64,000 nt of DNA, from positions 1-64,000 of the forward strand of contig NZ_CP014264.1 in NCBI RefSeq assembly GCF_001553685.1, given 5' to 3'. Origin of the DNA: Streptococcus sp. oral taxon 431. GTDB lineage: Bacteria > Bacillota > Bacilli > Lactobacillales > Streptococcaceae. The position numbers and the translations under genes are program-made. Every line of letters starts with the position of its first letter. Positions within the stretch are counted from its first letter, which is position 1. Shown here in pieces: positions 46,470 through 57,100 of the stretch. The notes beneath the pieces were generated by a model. The model was not told where the DNA came from. It did no database searches and saw only the letters and a program-made list of their open reading frames with translations.

Positions 46470-46949
46470 CTATTTATGATAGGGAGAGCCCTGTTGAATC
46501 GAAAACGCTCTATAAATTTGTTCTACTAAGACTAATCTCATTAGTTGATGAGGAAGCGTCAATCTCCCAAAACTAACAGAGAGATTGGCTCTTTTTTTCA
46601 CCTCTGGAGATAGTCCTAAACTCCCACCAATGATAAAAGTGATTGTCGAAAATCCATTGATAGAAGCCCTTTCAAGCTGCTTACTGAACTCTTCAGAAGA
46701 AAAAGTGGTTCCTTCAATAGCTAAAACAACTACAAAATCACGTTCCCCTACTTTAGCAAGAATGCGGTTCCCTTCCAAATCCAAAATCTTTTGATTTTCA
46801 GATTCGCTGGCCCGATCTGGTGTTTTTTCATCAGCCAACTCAATCATTTCTAGATTAGCAAATCGTGAAATTCTCTTGGAGTATTCTGCTATGCCATCTT
46901 TGAGATATTTTTCTTTCAGTTTTCCAACTGTTACCACTTTAATTTTCAT
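46470..46949 (-). CDS. rlmH: 23S rRNA m3-psi1915 methyltransferase RlmH
   Basis: 159 residues, SPOUT methyltransferase. The SAM-binding knot is [10 protein letters not shown] near residue 105 and the C-terminus has [18 protein letters not shown]. It modifies pseudouridine 1915 in helix 69. Divergent from htrA, from which it is separated by 183 bp that include a DnaA-box pair. Confidence 0.95.
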   Translation of the reverse strand: MKIKVVTVGKLKEKYLKDGIAEYSKRISRFANLEMIELADEKTPDRASESENQKILDLEGNRILAKVGERDFVVVLAIEGTTFSSEEFSKQLERASINGFSTITFIIGGSLGLSPEVKKRANLSVSFGRLTLPHQLMRLVLVEQIYRAFSIQQGSPYHK

Positions 46950-47040
46950 TCTTCTATTCTAACATATTCACACTCAATTTCACATCTTATTCACAGATAA
47001 GATTTTGAAAAACTTCAATAAATTCACAGGTTTTCGGAAG

Positions 47041-47061
47041 TTATCCACAAGTTGTGAAAAA
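47041..47061. repeat. Head-to-head DnaA-box pair upstream of htrA
   Basis: TTATCCACA (47041-47049), three bases, TGTGAAAAA (47053-47061). It has the same geometry as the pairs at oriC and at 2414/2632. A single TTATTCACA lies at 46987-46995. Confidence 0.6.
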
Positions 47062-47070
47062 CTTTTTGTT

Positions 47071-47103
47071 TTTAAGCTTGGATTAAGCTAGCTATTTTAT
47101 ACT
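47071..47103 (+). promoter_or_regulatory. htrA promoter with CiaR box
   Basis: TTTAAG-N5-ATTAAG (47071-47087) fits the CiaR direct repeat TTTAAG-N5-WTTAAG. TATACT (47098-47103) follows 10 bp later, so the box covers the -35 region. htrA is a classical CiaR-activated gene. Confidence 0.85.
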
Positions 47104-47132
47104 TTCATTGATTAAAAAACATGGAGGCTTCT

Positions 47133-48317
47133 ATGAAAAACTTAAAAACTAGTTCCAAAAAATGGGGACAACTTTTAGTAGTCATTCTCATTAGCTTTTT
47201 TAGTGGTATTTTAGGTACTTTTACCACATTGCAGCTCAGTCAAAAACAAAATAGTGGTACGACAACTACAACGACTGTCAGCAAAACAGCTGTAAAAAAT
47301 GAAAACTCAACTACACAGGCAGTCGATAAAGTTAAAGATGCTGTTGTATCTGTCATTACTTACTCATCAAATTCTCAAAATAGTTTACTCGGATCTGATG
47401 AAACTGATACAGATACCAATGCTGAACAAGTATACAGCGAAGGTTCTGGGGTCATTTATAAAAAGGAAGGGGATACTGCCTACCTTGTAACCAATACTCA
47501 CGTTATTAATGGCGCTAAAAAAGTTGATATTCGTTTAGCAGATGGCACAAAAGTCCCTGGTGAAATTGTGGGTTCTGATACTTATTCAGATATTGCCGTT
47601 GTAAAAATTGCTGCAGATAAGGTCACAACAGTAGCCGAATTTGGTGATTCTAGTCAACTAACAGTTGGAGAAACAGCTATTGCAATCGGAAGTCCTCTAG
47701 GTTCTGAATATGCCAATACTGTGACACAGGGGATTGTATCAAGTTTAAATAGAAATGTCTCTCTAAAATCTGAAGACGGACAAGCTATCTCAACCAATGC
47801 TATCCAAACAGATACAGCTATTAACCCTGGGAACTCAGGTGGTCCTTTGATTAATATCCAAGGTCAAGTTATCGGTATTACATCAAGTAAGATTGCCTCT
47901 AATGGTGGAACATCTGTCGAAGGTCTTGGTTTTGCCATTCCTGCAAACGACGTAATCAATATTATTAAGCAGTTGGAAAAAGATGGAAAAGTAACTCGAC
48001 CTGCTCTTGGAATCCACATGGTTAACTTATCAAATCTTAGTACAACTGATCTTCAAAAACTAAAACTTCCTGGAAATGTTACTTCTGGTGTAGCTATTCG
48101 TTCTGTTCAAAAAAATATGCCTGCCAATGGACATCTGCAACAATATGACGTCATTACAAAAATAGATGATAAAGCTATTTCTTCCACTACTGAATTGCAA
48201 AGTGCTCTATATAGTCATTCTATTGGAGACAGTATGACTGTTACTTACTACCGTGATGGTAAGGAAGAAACAACAACTATTAAATTAGATAAAAGTACTA
48301 GTGATTTAGATAAGTAG
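47133..48317 (+). CDS. htrA: Surface serine protease HtrA (DegP family)
   Basis: 394 residues. One N-terminal membrane anchor (about 12-32), a trypsin-like domain with His (TNTHVING), Asp (YSDIAVVKI) and Ser (NPGNSGGPL), and one PDZ domain (about 290-380). It degrades misfolded surface proteins and, in pneumococcus, CSP. The start at 47133 is preceded by GGAGG at 7 bases; an ATG four codons earlier lacks this. It is followed by parB at 56 bp. Confidence 0.95.
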   Translation: MKNLKTSSKKWGQLLVVILISFFSGILGTFTTLQLSQKQNSGTTTTTTVSKTAVKNENSTTQAVDKVKDAVVSVITYSSNSQNSLLGSDETDTDTNAEQVYSEGSGVIYKKEGDTAYLVTNTHVINGAKKVDIRLADGTKVPGEIVGSDTYSDIAVVKIAADKVTTVAEFGDSSQLTVGETAIAIGSPLGSEYANTVTQGIVSSLNRNVSLKSEDGQAISTNAIQTDTAINPGNSGGPLINIQGQVIGITSSKIASNGGTSVEGLGFAIPANDVINIIKQLEKDGKVTRPALGIHMVNLSNLSTTDLQKLKLPGNVTSGVAIRSVQKNMPANGHLQQYDVITKIDDKAISSTTELQSALYSHSIGDSMTVTYYRDGKEETTTIKLDKSTSDLDK

Positions 48318-48373
48318 TTTACAGATATGTAAAGTTGCTTTACAGAATATCTAAGTTGTGTTAATGTAGAATT

Positions 48374-49132
48374 ATGGAAGAATTTAAAATTGTTCAAATA
48401 AAAGATATTCAAAAAAATCCCTATCAACCTCGTAAGGAATTTTCAGAAGAAAAAATTCAAGAACTGGCACAATCTATTAAGGAAAACGGCTTGATTCAGC
48501 CTATTATCGTTAGAAAATCTCCAGTACTTGGATACGAAATTCTAGCTGGAGAAAGACGGTATCGTGCTTCAATTGCTGCTGGACTTTCAGAAGTTCCAGT
48601 CATTGTTAAGCAACTTTCTGATCAAGATATGATGCTTCATTCTATCATTGAGAATCTCCAACGAGAAAATTTAAATCCTATCGAGGAAGCTAAAGCATAT
48701 CAATCCTTAATTGATAAAGGTTTTACCCACACAGAAATTGCTGAAAAAATGGGGAAATCTCGACCTTATATTACAAACCTAGTTCGATTGTTAGGATTAC
48801 CTAAACATATCCTGACAGAAGTTGAAAGTGGTAGACTTTCTCAAGCTCATGCTAGACTCCTCATTCAATTATCAAGTGATAAACAAGATAAACTCTTGAA
48901 TCGTATTCAAACTGAAAATCTCTCTGTTCGACAAGTTGAACAAATACTACAAAAAACGAAGAAGAGCAGCAAAAAAGAAAAAGACCACTTTGTCAAAGAC
49001 GAAGAGCAAAAATTGAAAAAAATACTCGGATTAGATGTTCAGATTAAGCTACAAAAAAAAGATAGTGGTAAAATTTCAATTTCCTTCCATAACCAAGATG
49101 AATACCAACAATTTATTAACAGCCTGAAATAA
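48374..49132 (+). CDS. parB: Chromosome partitioning protein ParB (Spo0J)
   Basis: 252 residues. The CTPase/arginine patch GERRYRASIAAGL is near residue 57 and ENLQRENLNPIEEA near 96; the helix-turn-helix is FTHTEIAEKMGKSRPYITNLVRLL. It binds the parS sites at 27364, 38578 and 60704 and loads condensin. No parA gene is adjacent, which is the normal state in streptococci. It ends in a hairpin just before oriC. Confidence 0.95.
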   Translation: MEEFKIVQIKDIQKNPYQPRKEFSEEKIQELAQSIKENGLIQPIIVRKSPVLGYEILAGERRYRASIAAGLSEVPVIVKQLSDQDMMLHSIIENLQRENLNPIEEAKAYQSLIDKGFTHTEIAEKMGKSRPYITNLVRLLGLPKHILTEVESGRLSQAHARLLIQLSSDKQDKLLNRIQTENLSVRQVEQILQKTKKSSKKEKDHFVKDEEQKLKKILGLDVQIKLQKKDSGKISISFHNQDEYQQFINSLK

Positions 49133-49139
49133 GGCTGTT
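49118..49139 (+). terminator. parB terminator
   Basis: AACAGCC / GGCTGTT overlapping the stop codon, then ATTTTAG. Confidence 0.7.
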
Positions 49140-49164
49140 ATTTTAGTATTCTTAACGAACATGG

Positions 49165-49303
49165 TTATCCACTGCATTTTAGTTTTTAAAAGCCCAGTAT
49201 TTCAGAATTTTTCTTAGTTATCCACATTTTGTGGATAACATTTAAAAACATTGTTAATTGTTTTCCACAACTTGTGGAAAAATAATCTTATCTATGGTAA
49301 AAT
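49165..49303. other. oriC: oriC: DnaA-box cluster upstream of dnaA
   Basis: The 221-bp spacer holds TTATCCACT (49165-49173), then the pair TTATCCACA/TGTGGATAA (49218-49226, 49230-49238) and the pair TTTTCCACA/TGTGGAAAA (49261-49269, 49273-49281). Each pair is head-to-head with three bases between. An extended -10 TGGTAAAAT ends at 49303, with the last box overlapping the -35 position, which fits DnaA autoregulation. Confidence 0.88.
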
Positions 49304-49353
49304 GATTCTATCAATAAACCTTTTAAATTCTATAGTAAAGGAGGAGGAAATCA

Positions 49354-50709
49354 TTGAAGGAAAAACAATTTTGGAATCGTCTTTTAGAACTTGCACATGA
49401 TAAATTAACTCAGTCAGTTTATGATTTCTATATTTTAGACGCAAAACTGGTTAAAGTTGAAGAAAATACTGCAACGATTTTCTTACCCCGCGATGAAATG
49501 CAGATATTCTGGGAACGAAATATCAATGGGATACTTTTAGCAGCAGGTTTTGAAATCTATGATACTGAAATAAAAGCTCATTATATCTTCACGAAAGTTG
49601 AAGAAGCTAGCTCACAAGTAGCTTTCGAGTCTGAACCTGGCAACGATTATCAACCAAGTCAATCCACTATTCCATATTCTGAAACTGGACTCAAGGAAAA
49701 GTATACTTTCGATAATTTTGTTCAAGGGGATGGTAATGTTTGGGCTAAGTCTGCTGCTTTGGCTGTTTCTGAAGATCCAGGATTAACTTACAATCCTCTA
49801 TTTATCTACGGAGGGCCTGGACTTGGAAAAACTCACCTGTTAAATGCCCTTGGAAATGAAATTCTAAAAAAGAGCCCAAATGCGCGTGTAAAATACATAC
49901 CTGCTGAAAGTTTTATTAATGAATTTCTAGAGCATTTGAGACTTAATGATATGGAAAAATTCAAGAAAACTTACCGTAGTTTAGACCTCCTACTCATTGA
50001 TGATATTCAATCACTTAGTGGAAAGAAAGTACAAACTCAGGAAGAGTTCTTCAATACATTTAATGCCCTTCACAATAATAATAAACAGATTGTTTTGACG
50101 AGCGATCGTAGGCCTGAACATTTAGAGAGTCTACCTGAACGTCTGGTCACGCGCTTCTCGTGGGGATTAACGACAGATATCACACCACCTGATTTTGAAA
50201 CACGTATTGCTATTTTACAGAGTAAGACTGAACATCTCAACTATCATTTTCAGAATGATACACTCGAATATTTGGCTGGACAGTTTGACTCTAACGTGCG
50301 AGAACTCGAGGGAGCACTCAACGATATCAGCCTAATGGCCAAAGTCAAAAAGATTAACGATATCACAGTTGACATTGCAGCTGAAGCTATTCGTGCTCGT
50401 AAACAAGACGTTAGCAAAATGATCGTGATTCCAATTGATAAAATCCAGACAGAAGTTGGAAACTTCTATGGTGTTAGTGTCAAGGAAATGAAAGGAACTA
50501 GACGTGTTCAAAATATCGTTTTAGCCCGTCAAGTTGCCATGTATCTAGCCAGAGAAATGACTGATAATAGCCTTCCTAAGATTGGAAAAGAGTTTGGTGG
50601 TAAAGACCACACAACGGTCATTCACGCTCATGGAAAAATCAAATCCATGCTTGAAACAGATGATAATTTACGTATAGAAATTGAAAACATCAAAAAGAAA
50701 ATTAAATAA
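49354..50709 (+). CDS. dnaA: Replication initiator DnaA
   Basis: 451 residues. Domain I is [18 protein letters not shown]; the AAA+ domain has Walker [12 protein letters not shown] near residue 152 and [10 protein letters not shown]; the box-binding domain has [14 protein letters not shown] near 415. It starts at TTG with GGAGGAGG in front, a common weak start for streptococcal dnaA. Domain II is short and variable. Box clusters lie on both sides. Confidence 0.97.
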   Translation: MKEKQFWNRLLELAHDKLTQSVYDFYILDAKLVKVEENTATIFLPRDEMQIFWERNINGILLAAGFEIYDTEIKAHYIFTKVEEASSQVAFESEPGNDYQPSQSTIPYSETGLKEKYTFDNFVQGDGNVWAKSAALAVSEDPGLTYNPLFIYGGPGLGKTHLLNALGNEILKKSPNARVKYIPAESFINEFLEHLRLNDMEKFKKTYRSLDLLLIDDIQSLSGKKVQTQEEFFNTFNALHNNNKQIVLTSDRRPEHLESLPERLVTRFSWGLTTDITPPDFETRIAILQSKTEHLNYHFQNDTLEYLAGQFDSNVRELEGALNDISLMAKVKKINDITVDIAAEAIRARKQDVSKMIVIPIDKIQTEVGNFYGVSVKEMKGTRRVQNIVLARQVAMYLAREMTDNSLPKIGKEFGGKDHTTVIHAHGKIKSMLETDDNLRIEIENIKKKIK

Positions 50710-50711
50710 CT

Positions 50712-50832
50712 TGTGGATAACTTTTTAAAAAATCTCTTATTTATCCACATCTTTTAAACAAGGCTCTGTCCTTGAGTTTTCTTAATTACAAGTGTTTTTC
50801 CACAGATTTCACACGCTCTATTATTACTATTA
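50712..50832. other. oriC: oriC: dnaA-dnaN spacer with DnaA boxes and trinucleotide unwinding element
   Basis: DnaA boxes: TGTGGATAA (50712-50720), TTATCCACA (50741-50749) and TTTTCCACA (50796-50804). After the last box comes a GC-richer ACACGC and then, on the minus strand, 5'-TAATAGTAATAATAG-3' (50818-50832): five consecutive TA(A/G) triplets. This order (box, GC, DnaA-trios) matches the basal unwinding system described in Bacillus. Confidence 0.7.
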
Positions 50833-50866
50833 TCCTTCTAATAATAAAAAGAATAAAGGAGAATCC

Positions 50867-52003
50867 ATGATTCATTTTTCAATTAATAAAAACTTATTTT
50901 TACAAGCCTTAAATACAACAAAGAGAGCTATTAGCTCAAAGAATGCAATTCCTATTTTATCGACTGTAAAAATTGATGTTACCAATGAAGGAATTACCTT
51001 GATTGGATCAAATGGTCAAATCTCAATCGAAAATTTTATCTCGCAAAAAAATGAAAATGCAGGTCTCTTGATTAACTCTTTAGGTTCAGTTCTACTGGAA
51101 GCTTCTTTCTTTATCAATGTTGTTTCAAGTCTTCCAGATGTAACACTTGATTTTAAAGAGATTGAACAAAAGCAAATTGTCTTAACTAGTGGAAAATCAG
51201 AGATTACTCTTAAAGGAAAAGATAGTGAGCAATATCCACGTATTCAGGAAATTTCTGCAAGCAATCCTTTAGTTCTTGAAACAAAACTTCTTAAAAAGAT
51301 TATCAATGAAACAGCTTTTGCAGCTAGTACCCAAGAAAGCCGTCCTATTTTGACAGGTGTCCACTTTGTTTTAAGCAACCACAAAGAATTAAAAACAGTT
51401 GCGACAGACTCTCACCGTCTCAGTCAGAAGAAATTGACTCTTGAAAAAAATAGCGATGATTTTGATGTTGTCATCCCAAGTCGTTCGCTACGCGAATTTT
51501 CAGCTGTTTTTACGGATGATATCGAAACAGTAGAGATTTTCTTCGCCAATAATCAAATTCTCTTTAGAAGTGAAAATATTAGCTTCTACACACGTCTTTT
51601 AGAAGGAAATTATCCAGATACAGATCGATTGATTCCAACAGATTTCAATACAACAGTGACTTTTGATGTTGCTAAACTACGCCAGTCTATGGAACGTGCT
51701 CGCCTCTTATCAAGTGCGACACAAAATGGTACTGTTAAATTAGAAATCAAAGAAGGAGTTGTAAGTGCCCATGTTCATTCTCCAGAAGTAGGGAAAGTAA
51801 ACGAAGAAATTGATACTGAAAATGTAAGTGGTGCTGATTTGACAATTAGTTTCAACCCAACTTATTTGATTGAAGCACTAAAAGCTTTGAATAGCGAAAA
51901 AGTTACAATCAGCTTTATTTCAGCAGTTCGTCCATTTACTCTGGTTCCAGCTGATACAGATGAAGATTTCATGCAGCTCATCACGCCAGTTCGCACAAAT
52001 TAA
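50867..52003 (+). CDS. dnaN: DNA polymerase III beta subunit (sliding clamp)
   Basis: 378 residues, three-domain clamp, starting MIHFSINKNLFLQALNTT and ending TPVRTN. AAAGGAG precedes the ATG at 50867. The frame is open further upstream to 50792 but has no ribosome site there and crosses the oriC unwinding element. It is followed by its own hairpin. Confidence 0.97.
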   Translation: MIHFSINKNLFLQALNTTKRAISSKNAIPILSTVKIDVTNEGITLIGSNGQISIENFISQKNENAGLLINSLGSVLLEASFFINVVSSLPDVTLDFKEIEQKQIVLTSGKSEITLKGKDSEQYPRIQEISASNPLVLETKLLKKIINETAFAASTQESRPILTGVHFVLSNHKELKTVATDSHRLSQKKLTLEKNSDDFDVVIPSRSLREFSAVFTDDIETVEIFFANNQILFRSENISFYTRLLEGNYPDTDRLIPTDFNTTVTFDVAKLRQSMERARLLSSATQNGTVKLEIKEGVVSAHVHSPEVGKVNEEIDTENVSGADLTISFNPTYLIEALKALNSEKVTISFISAVRPFTLVPADTDEDFMQLITPVRTN

Positions 52004-52006
52004 TGG

Positions 52007-52034
52007 AAAGAGGTTGAGCCTAGCTCGCCTCTTT
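52007..52034 (+). terminator. dnaN terminator
   Basis: AAAGAGG / CCTCTTT outer stem and GAGC / GCTC inner stem, then TTATG. Confidence 0.65.
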
Positions 52035-52069
52035 TATGATATAATCGAAAAAGAAAAAGGAGATTAACT

Positions 52070-52264
52070 ATGTATCAAGTTGGAAATTTTGTTGAAATGA
52101 AAAAACCACACGCTTGTACAATCAAATCAACAGGTAAAAAAGCCAATCGTTGGGAAATTACCCGTGTTGGTGCAGATATCAAAATAAAATGTAGCAATTG
52201 TGATCATGTGGTCATGATGAGTCGCTATGATTTTGAAAGAAAAATGAACAAAATCATCGACTAG
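52070..52264 (+). CDS. DUF951 family protein
   Basis: 64 residues: MYQVGNFVEMKKPHACTIKS, then NRWEITRVGADIKIKC and a second cysteine pair CSNC followed by DHVVMMSR. The family is small, widespread in Firmicutes and often found beside dnaN; the cysteines suggest metal or nucleic acid binding. Function is unknown. TATAAT at 52040-52045 gives it a promoter of its own. Confidence 0.88.
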   Translation: MYQVGNFVEMKKPHACTIKSTGKKANRWEITRVGADIKIKCSNCDHVVMMSRYDFERKMNKIID

Positions 52265-52307
52265 GAACCCCATAGTAAGAGGGTTAGCAAGTTTTCCCTT
52301 TTTGTGT

Positions 52308-52313
52308 TATAAT
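52308..52313 (+). promoter_or_regulatory. ychF promoter -10
   Basis: TGTTATAAT, a TGn-extended -10; TTAGCA at 52284-52289 is a possible -35 at 18 bp. Confidence 0.55.
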
Positions 52314-52349
52314 ATTGAAGATTGAAATGTGAACGGAGAATGAGAAACT

Positions 52350-53465
52350 ATGGCTTTAACAGCAGGTATTGTAGGTTTACCAAACGTTGGTAAATCAACC
52401 CTATTTAATGCAATTACAAAAGCAGGAGCAGAGGCTGCAAACTATCCTTTTGCGACCATTGATCCAAACGTTGGAATGGTAGAGGTTCCAGATGAACGCC
52501 TCCAAAAATTGACGGAAATGATTACTCCTAAAAAGACAGTTCCAACAACCTTTGAGTTTACAGATATTGCAGGGATTGTAAAAGGAGCATCAAGAGGAGA
52601 AGGTCTTGGGAATAAATTCTTGGCCAACATCCGTGAAGTTGATGCGATTGTTCATGTGGTTCGTGCCTTTGATGATGAAAATGTCATGCGTGAGCAAGGT
52701 CGTGAAGATGCCTTTGTGGATCCGCTAGCAGATATTGATACCATTAACCTAGAGTTGATTCTTGCTGATTTAGAATCAGTCAATAAACGCTATGCGCGTG
52801 TAGAAAAAATGGCGCGTACGCAAAAAGATAAGGAATCAGTTGCAGAATTTAACGTTCTCCAAAAGATTAAACCTGTTCTTGAAGATGGAAAATCAGCTCG
52901 TACCATTGAATTTACAGATGAAGAGCAAAAAGTTGTCAAAGGACTCTTTCTCTTGACAACGAAACCAGTTCTTTATGTAGCTAACGTTGATGAGGATGTG
53001 GTTGGAGACCCAGAATCTATCGATTATGTGAAACAAATTCGAGAATTCGCAGCAACAGAAAATGCAGAGGTAGTAGTCATTTCTGCGCGTGCTGAAGAAG
53101 AAATTTCTGAGTTAGACGATGAAGATAAAAAAGAGTTTCTTGAAGCCATTGGTTTGACAGAATCAGGTGTGGATAAGTTGACTCGAGCTGCTTATCACCT
53201 ACTAGGACTTGGAACTTACTTTACAGCTGGTGAAAAAGAAGTTCGTGCTTGGACCTTTAAACGTGGCATGAAAGCTCCTCAAGCGGCTGGTATCATCCAC
53301 TCTGACTTCGAAAAAGGTTTTATTCGTGCAGTGACCATGTCTTATGATGATTTGGTAAAATACGGCTCTGAAAAGGCTGTAAAAGAAGCAGGACGTTTGC
53401 GTGAAGAAGGAAAAGAATATGTCGTGCAAGATGGCGATATTATGGAATTCCGCTTTAACGTTTAA
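52350..53465 (+). CDS. ychF: Ribosome-binding ATPase YchF
   Basis: 371 residues, Obg-related. G1 [14 protein letters not shown]3 [17 protein letters not shown], then a coiled coil and a C-terminal TGS domain ([15 protein letters not shown]). The fourth G motif is non-canonical as in other YchF, which prefer ATP. It has a role in stress responses and translation. Followed by a hairpin and pth. Confidence 0.96.
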   Translation: MALTAGIVGLPNVGKSTLFNAITKAGAEAANYPFATIDPNVGMVEVPDERLQKLTEMITPKKTVPTTFEFTDIAGIVKGASRGEGLGNKFLANIREVDAIVHVVRAFDDENVMREQGREDAFVDPLADIDTINLELILADLESVNKRYARVEKMARTQKDKESVAEFNVLQKIKPVLEDGKSARTIEFTDEEQKVVKGLFLLTTKPVLYVANVDEDVVGDPESIDYVKQIREFAATENAEVVVISARAEEEISELDDEDKKEFLEAIGLTESGVDKLTRAAYHLLGLGTYFTAGEKEVRAWTFKRGMKAPQAAGIIHSDFEKGFIRAVTMSYDDLVKYGSEKAVKEAGRLREEGKEYVVQDGDIMEFRFNV

Positions 53466-53490
53466 TCAATATTTAAAATAATGTCAATTA

Positions 53491-53511
53491 GGTTGGAAAA
53501 AAATTCCAACC
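53491..53511 (+). terminator. ychF terminator
   Basis: GGTTGGAA / TTCCAACC with a 5-base A loop, then CTTTTG. Confidence 0.65.
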
Positions 53512-53537
53512 CTTTTGACTTTTGAAAGGAAATTTAA

Positions 53538-54107
53538 ATGACAAAATTACTTGTAGGATTGGGAAATCCAGGAGATAAATATTTTGAAACTAAACATAAT
53601 GTTGGCTTTATGCTGATTGACCAACTAGCAAAAAAACAGAATGTTACCTTTACACACGATAAAATATTCCAAGCTGAATTAGCTTCATTTTTCCTTAACG
53701 GTGAAAAAATTTATCTAGTGAAACCAACAACTTTTATGAATGAAAGTGGGAAAGCAGTTCATGCTTTATTAACCTACTATGGTTTAGATATCGAAGATTT
53801 ACTGATTATTTACGATGATCTTGACATGGAAGTAGGAAAAATTCGACTTCGCGCTAAAGGATCAGCTGGCGGTCATAATGGTATCAAGTCAATTATTCAA
53901 CATATTGGTACACAGGTTTTCAATCGTGTAAAGATTGGTATCGGTAGACCTAAAAAAGGAATGTCAGTAGTTCATCATGTTTTGAGTAAATTTGATCAAG
54001 AAGACTGTATTGGTATTTTACAGTCAATTGACAAGGTTGATGATGCTGTAAATTACTATTTACAAGAGAAAAACTTTGAAAAGACAATGCAGAAATATAA
54101 TGGGTAA
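53538..54107 (+). CDS. pth: Peptidyl-tRNA hydrolase
   Basis: 189 residues. The catalytic His is in [19 protein letters not shown] (His20) and the Asp in [10 protein letters not shown] near 93; [12 protein letters not shown] is intact. It recycles peptidyl-tRNAs. GAAAGGAAA precedes the ATG. mfd begins four bases after its stop, so the two are coupled. Confidence 0.96.
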   Translation: MTKLLVGLGNPGDKYFETKHNVGFMLIDQLAKKQNVTFTHDKIFQAELASFFLNGEKIYLVKPTTFMNESGKAVHALLTYYGLDIEDLLIIYDDLDMEVGKIRLRAKGSAGGHNGIKSIIQHIGTQVFNRVKIGIGRPKKGMSVVHHVLSKFDQEDCIGILQSIDKVDDAVNYYLQEKNFEKTMQKYNG

Positions 54108-54111
54108 GAAA

Positions 54112-57100
54112 ATGTCATTAATCGATTTCTTTTTAGAGAATAAACAAATTCTATCTTGGCATGAGAACCTACCACAGAAACAAAGACAATTATTGCTAGG
54201 TCTTTCTGGCTCAGCAAAATCGTTAGCGATTGCTAGTAGTCTGAAGAGTCAGGATAAGGTTTTAGTGATGACTTCCACATATGGAGAAGCTGAGCGTCTG
54301 GTTAATGATTTAATCTCCATACTAGGCTCAAATCTTGTTTATCCATTTCTAGTAGATGATTCACCAATGGTCGAATTTTTGGTATCATCTCAGGAAAAGA
54401 TTTTTTCTAGGGTTGAAGCTTTGCGTTTTCTAAGAGATAAGTCTCAAAGAGGGATTTTAGTTTGTAATGTCGCAGCTAGTCGGGTATTCTTACCAAATCC
54501 TCAAGTTTTTGATGATAGTATCTTAGAACTTCAAGTGGGCCAGGAATGCGAACAAAGAGAATTAAAAAATCACTTAATTTCTCTTGGTTATAAGAAAGTT
54601 ACACAAGTTCAAAGTCAGGGAGAATTTAGCCTTCGTGGAGATATTCTAGATATCTTTGAAACCTCACAAGTATCTCCTTACCGAATAGAATTTTTTGGTG
54701 ATGAGATTGATGGCATTAGAGAATTTGATGCCGAAACTCAGCTTTCTAAAGACAGTCAGTCTAAAGTACTGATATATCCAGCAAGTGATATTTTACTAAC
54801 TTTTGAAGATTATCAGCGTGGCCAGAAATTTTTAGAACATGAGATTGATAAGGCACTTTCCCCGACTTTAAAGTCTTACTTAGAAGAAGTTTTTAGTTGC
54901 ACGAAAGAGCAAGTTCTTCATGCAGATATTCGCAAGTTTTTGTCTGTATTTTATAAAAAACAATGGACATTGATAGACTATTTGAATCAAATTCCTATTA
55001 TCTTTGATGATTTTCAAAAAATCTTGAATCAGTACGATGCTTTTGATAAGGAAACCGCTAGCTACTTTACAGATGATTTACACAATAGTAAAACAGTGTC
55101 AAGTTTACAATATTTTGCTGATGTAGAAAGTCAATTCAAAAAATATTTACCAGCTATTTTCTTTTCAAATTTCCAAAAAGGGCTTGGAAATCTAAAATTT
55201 GATTATCTGTATCAATTTAATCAGTATCCTATGCAGGAGTTCTTTAATCAGTTTTCTTTTCTGAAGGAAGAAATTGAACGTTATAAAAAATTGAAGTATA
55301 CAATTGTTCTTCAATCAAGTACCAAAACAGAATTAAAGAAACTGTCAACGATTCTTGATGAATATGATATTAAAGTTGATAATAGTAATGAAAGTGAAAT
55401 CTGTAAAGGAACTGTCAATCTTGTTGAAGGAAATCTTCGTCATGGGTTTCATTTTGTAGATGAAAATCTTGTATTTATCACTGAATATGAGATTTTTAAA
55501 AAGAAGATTAAACGGAAATATAGAAGACAAAATATAAGCAACGCTGAGCGATTAAAAGATTATAACGAGCTCCAAAAAGGAGATTATGTTGTTCATCAAA
55601 TTCATGGTATTGGTCAATATTTAGGGATTGAAACGATTGAAATCAAAGGAATTCATCGAGACTACGTAAGTGTCCTATATCAAAATGGAGACCGTATTTC
55701 CATCCCTGTAGAGCAGATACAGACTCTTTCTAAGTATGTCTCTAGTGATGGTAAGGCTCCAAAGTTAAACAAACTTAACGATGGACGTTTTAAAAAAGCC
55801 AAGCAAAAAGTAAAGAGTCAAGTTGAAGATATTGCAGATGACTTGATTAAGTTATATGCCGAGAGAAGTCAACTTAAAGGATATGCATTTTCAAAAGATG
55901 ATGAAGATCAGGTTGCTTTTGACGAAGCATTCCCATATGTAGAGACTGAGGACCAACTTCGAAGTATCGAAGAGATCAAGAAAGATATGCAGGCTTCTCA
56001 ACCGATGGACCGACTTTTAGTTGGAGATGTTGGATTTGGTAAGACAGAAGTAGCTATGCGAGCTGCATTTAAGGCTGTCAATGATCATAAACAGGTTGTT
56101 GTTTTAGTACCAACTACCGTTCTTGCTCAGCAACATTACAGTAATTTTAAGGAAAGATTTGAACAATTTGCTGTCAATGTAGATGTTTTGAGTCGTTTTA
56201 GAAGTAAGAAAGAGCAGACTGAGACACTTGAAAAATTGAAAAAAGGTCAAGTAGATATTTTGATAGGGACCCATAGAGTTTTATCTAAAGATGTTGAGTT
56301 TGCAGATTTGGGGTTGATGATTATTGATGAAGAACAACGTTTTGGTGTTAAGCATAAGGAAGCTCTCAAGGAATTAAAAAAGAAGGTTGATGTCTTAACC
56401 TTGACAGCGACACCAATTCCTCGAACTCTTCATATGTCTATGCTAGGTATCCGAGATTTATCTGTCATCGAAACACCTCCAACTAATCGATATCCTGTTC
56501 AAACCTATGTTCTTGAACAGAATGATCGTGTCATTCGTGATGCTGTATTGAGAGAAATGGATCGTGGTGGTCAAGTTTACTATCTTTACAACAAAGTTGA
56601 CACGATTGAAAAGAAGGTTTCAGAGTTACAAGAGTTGATTCCAGAAGCTTCAATTGGTTTTGTTCATGGACAAATGAGTGAAATTCGCTTAGAAAATACA
56701 CTTCTTGATTTCATTGAAGGTGAATATGATATTTTAGTAACTACAACAATCATCGAGACAGGAGTAGATATTCCAAATGCTAATACCTTGTTTATAGAAA
56801 ATTCAGATCATATGGGATTGTCAACCTTGTATCAATTAAGAGGTCGGGTTGGTCGTAGTAATCGAATTGCATATGCTTATCTCATGTATCGTCCAGATAA
56901 AACCTTGACAGAAGTTTCTGAGAAAAGATTAGAGGCCATCAAAGGTTTTACTGAACTAGGTTCTGGTTTCAAAATCGCTATGCGTGATTTATCCATTCGT
57001 GGAGCTGGGAATCTTTTAGGAAGTTCACAGTCTGGTTTTATTGATTCTATTGGGTTTGAGTTGTATTCTCAGTTACTAGAAGAAGCAATTGCTAAGAAAA

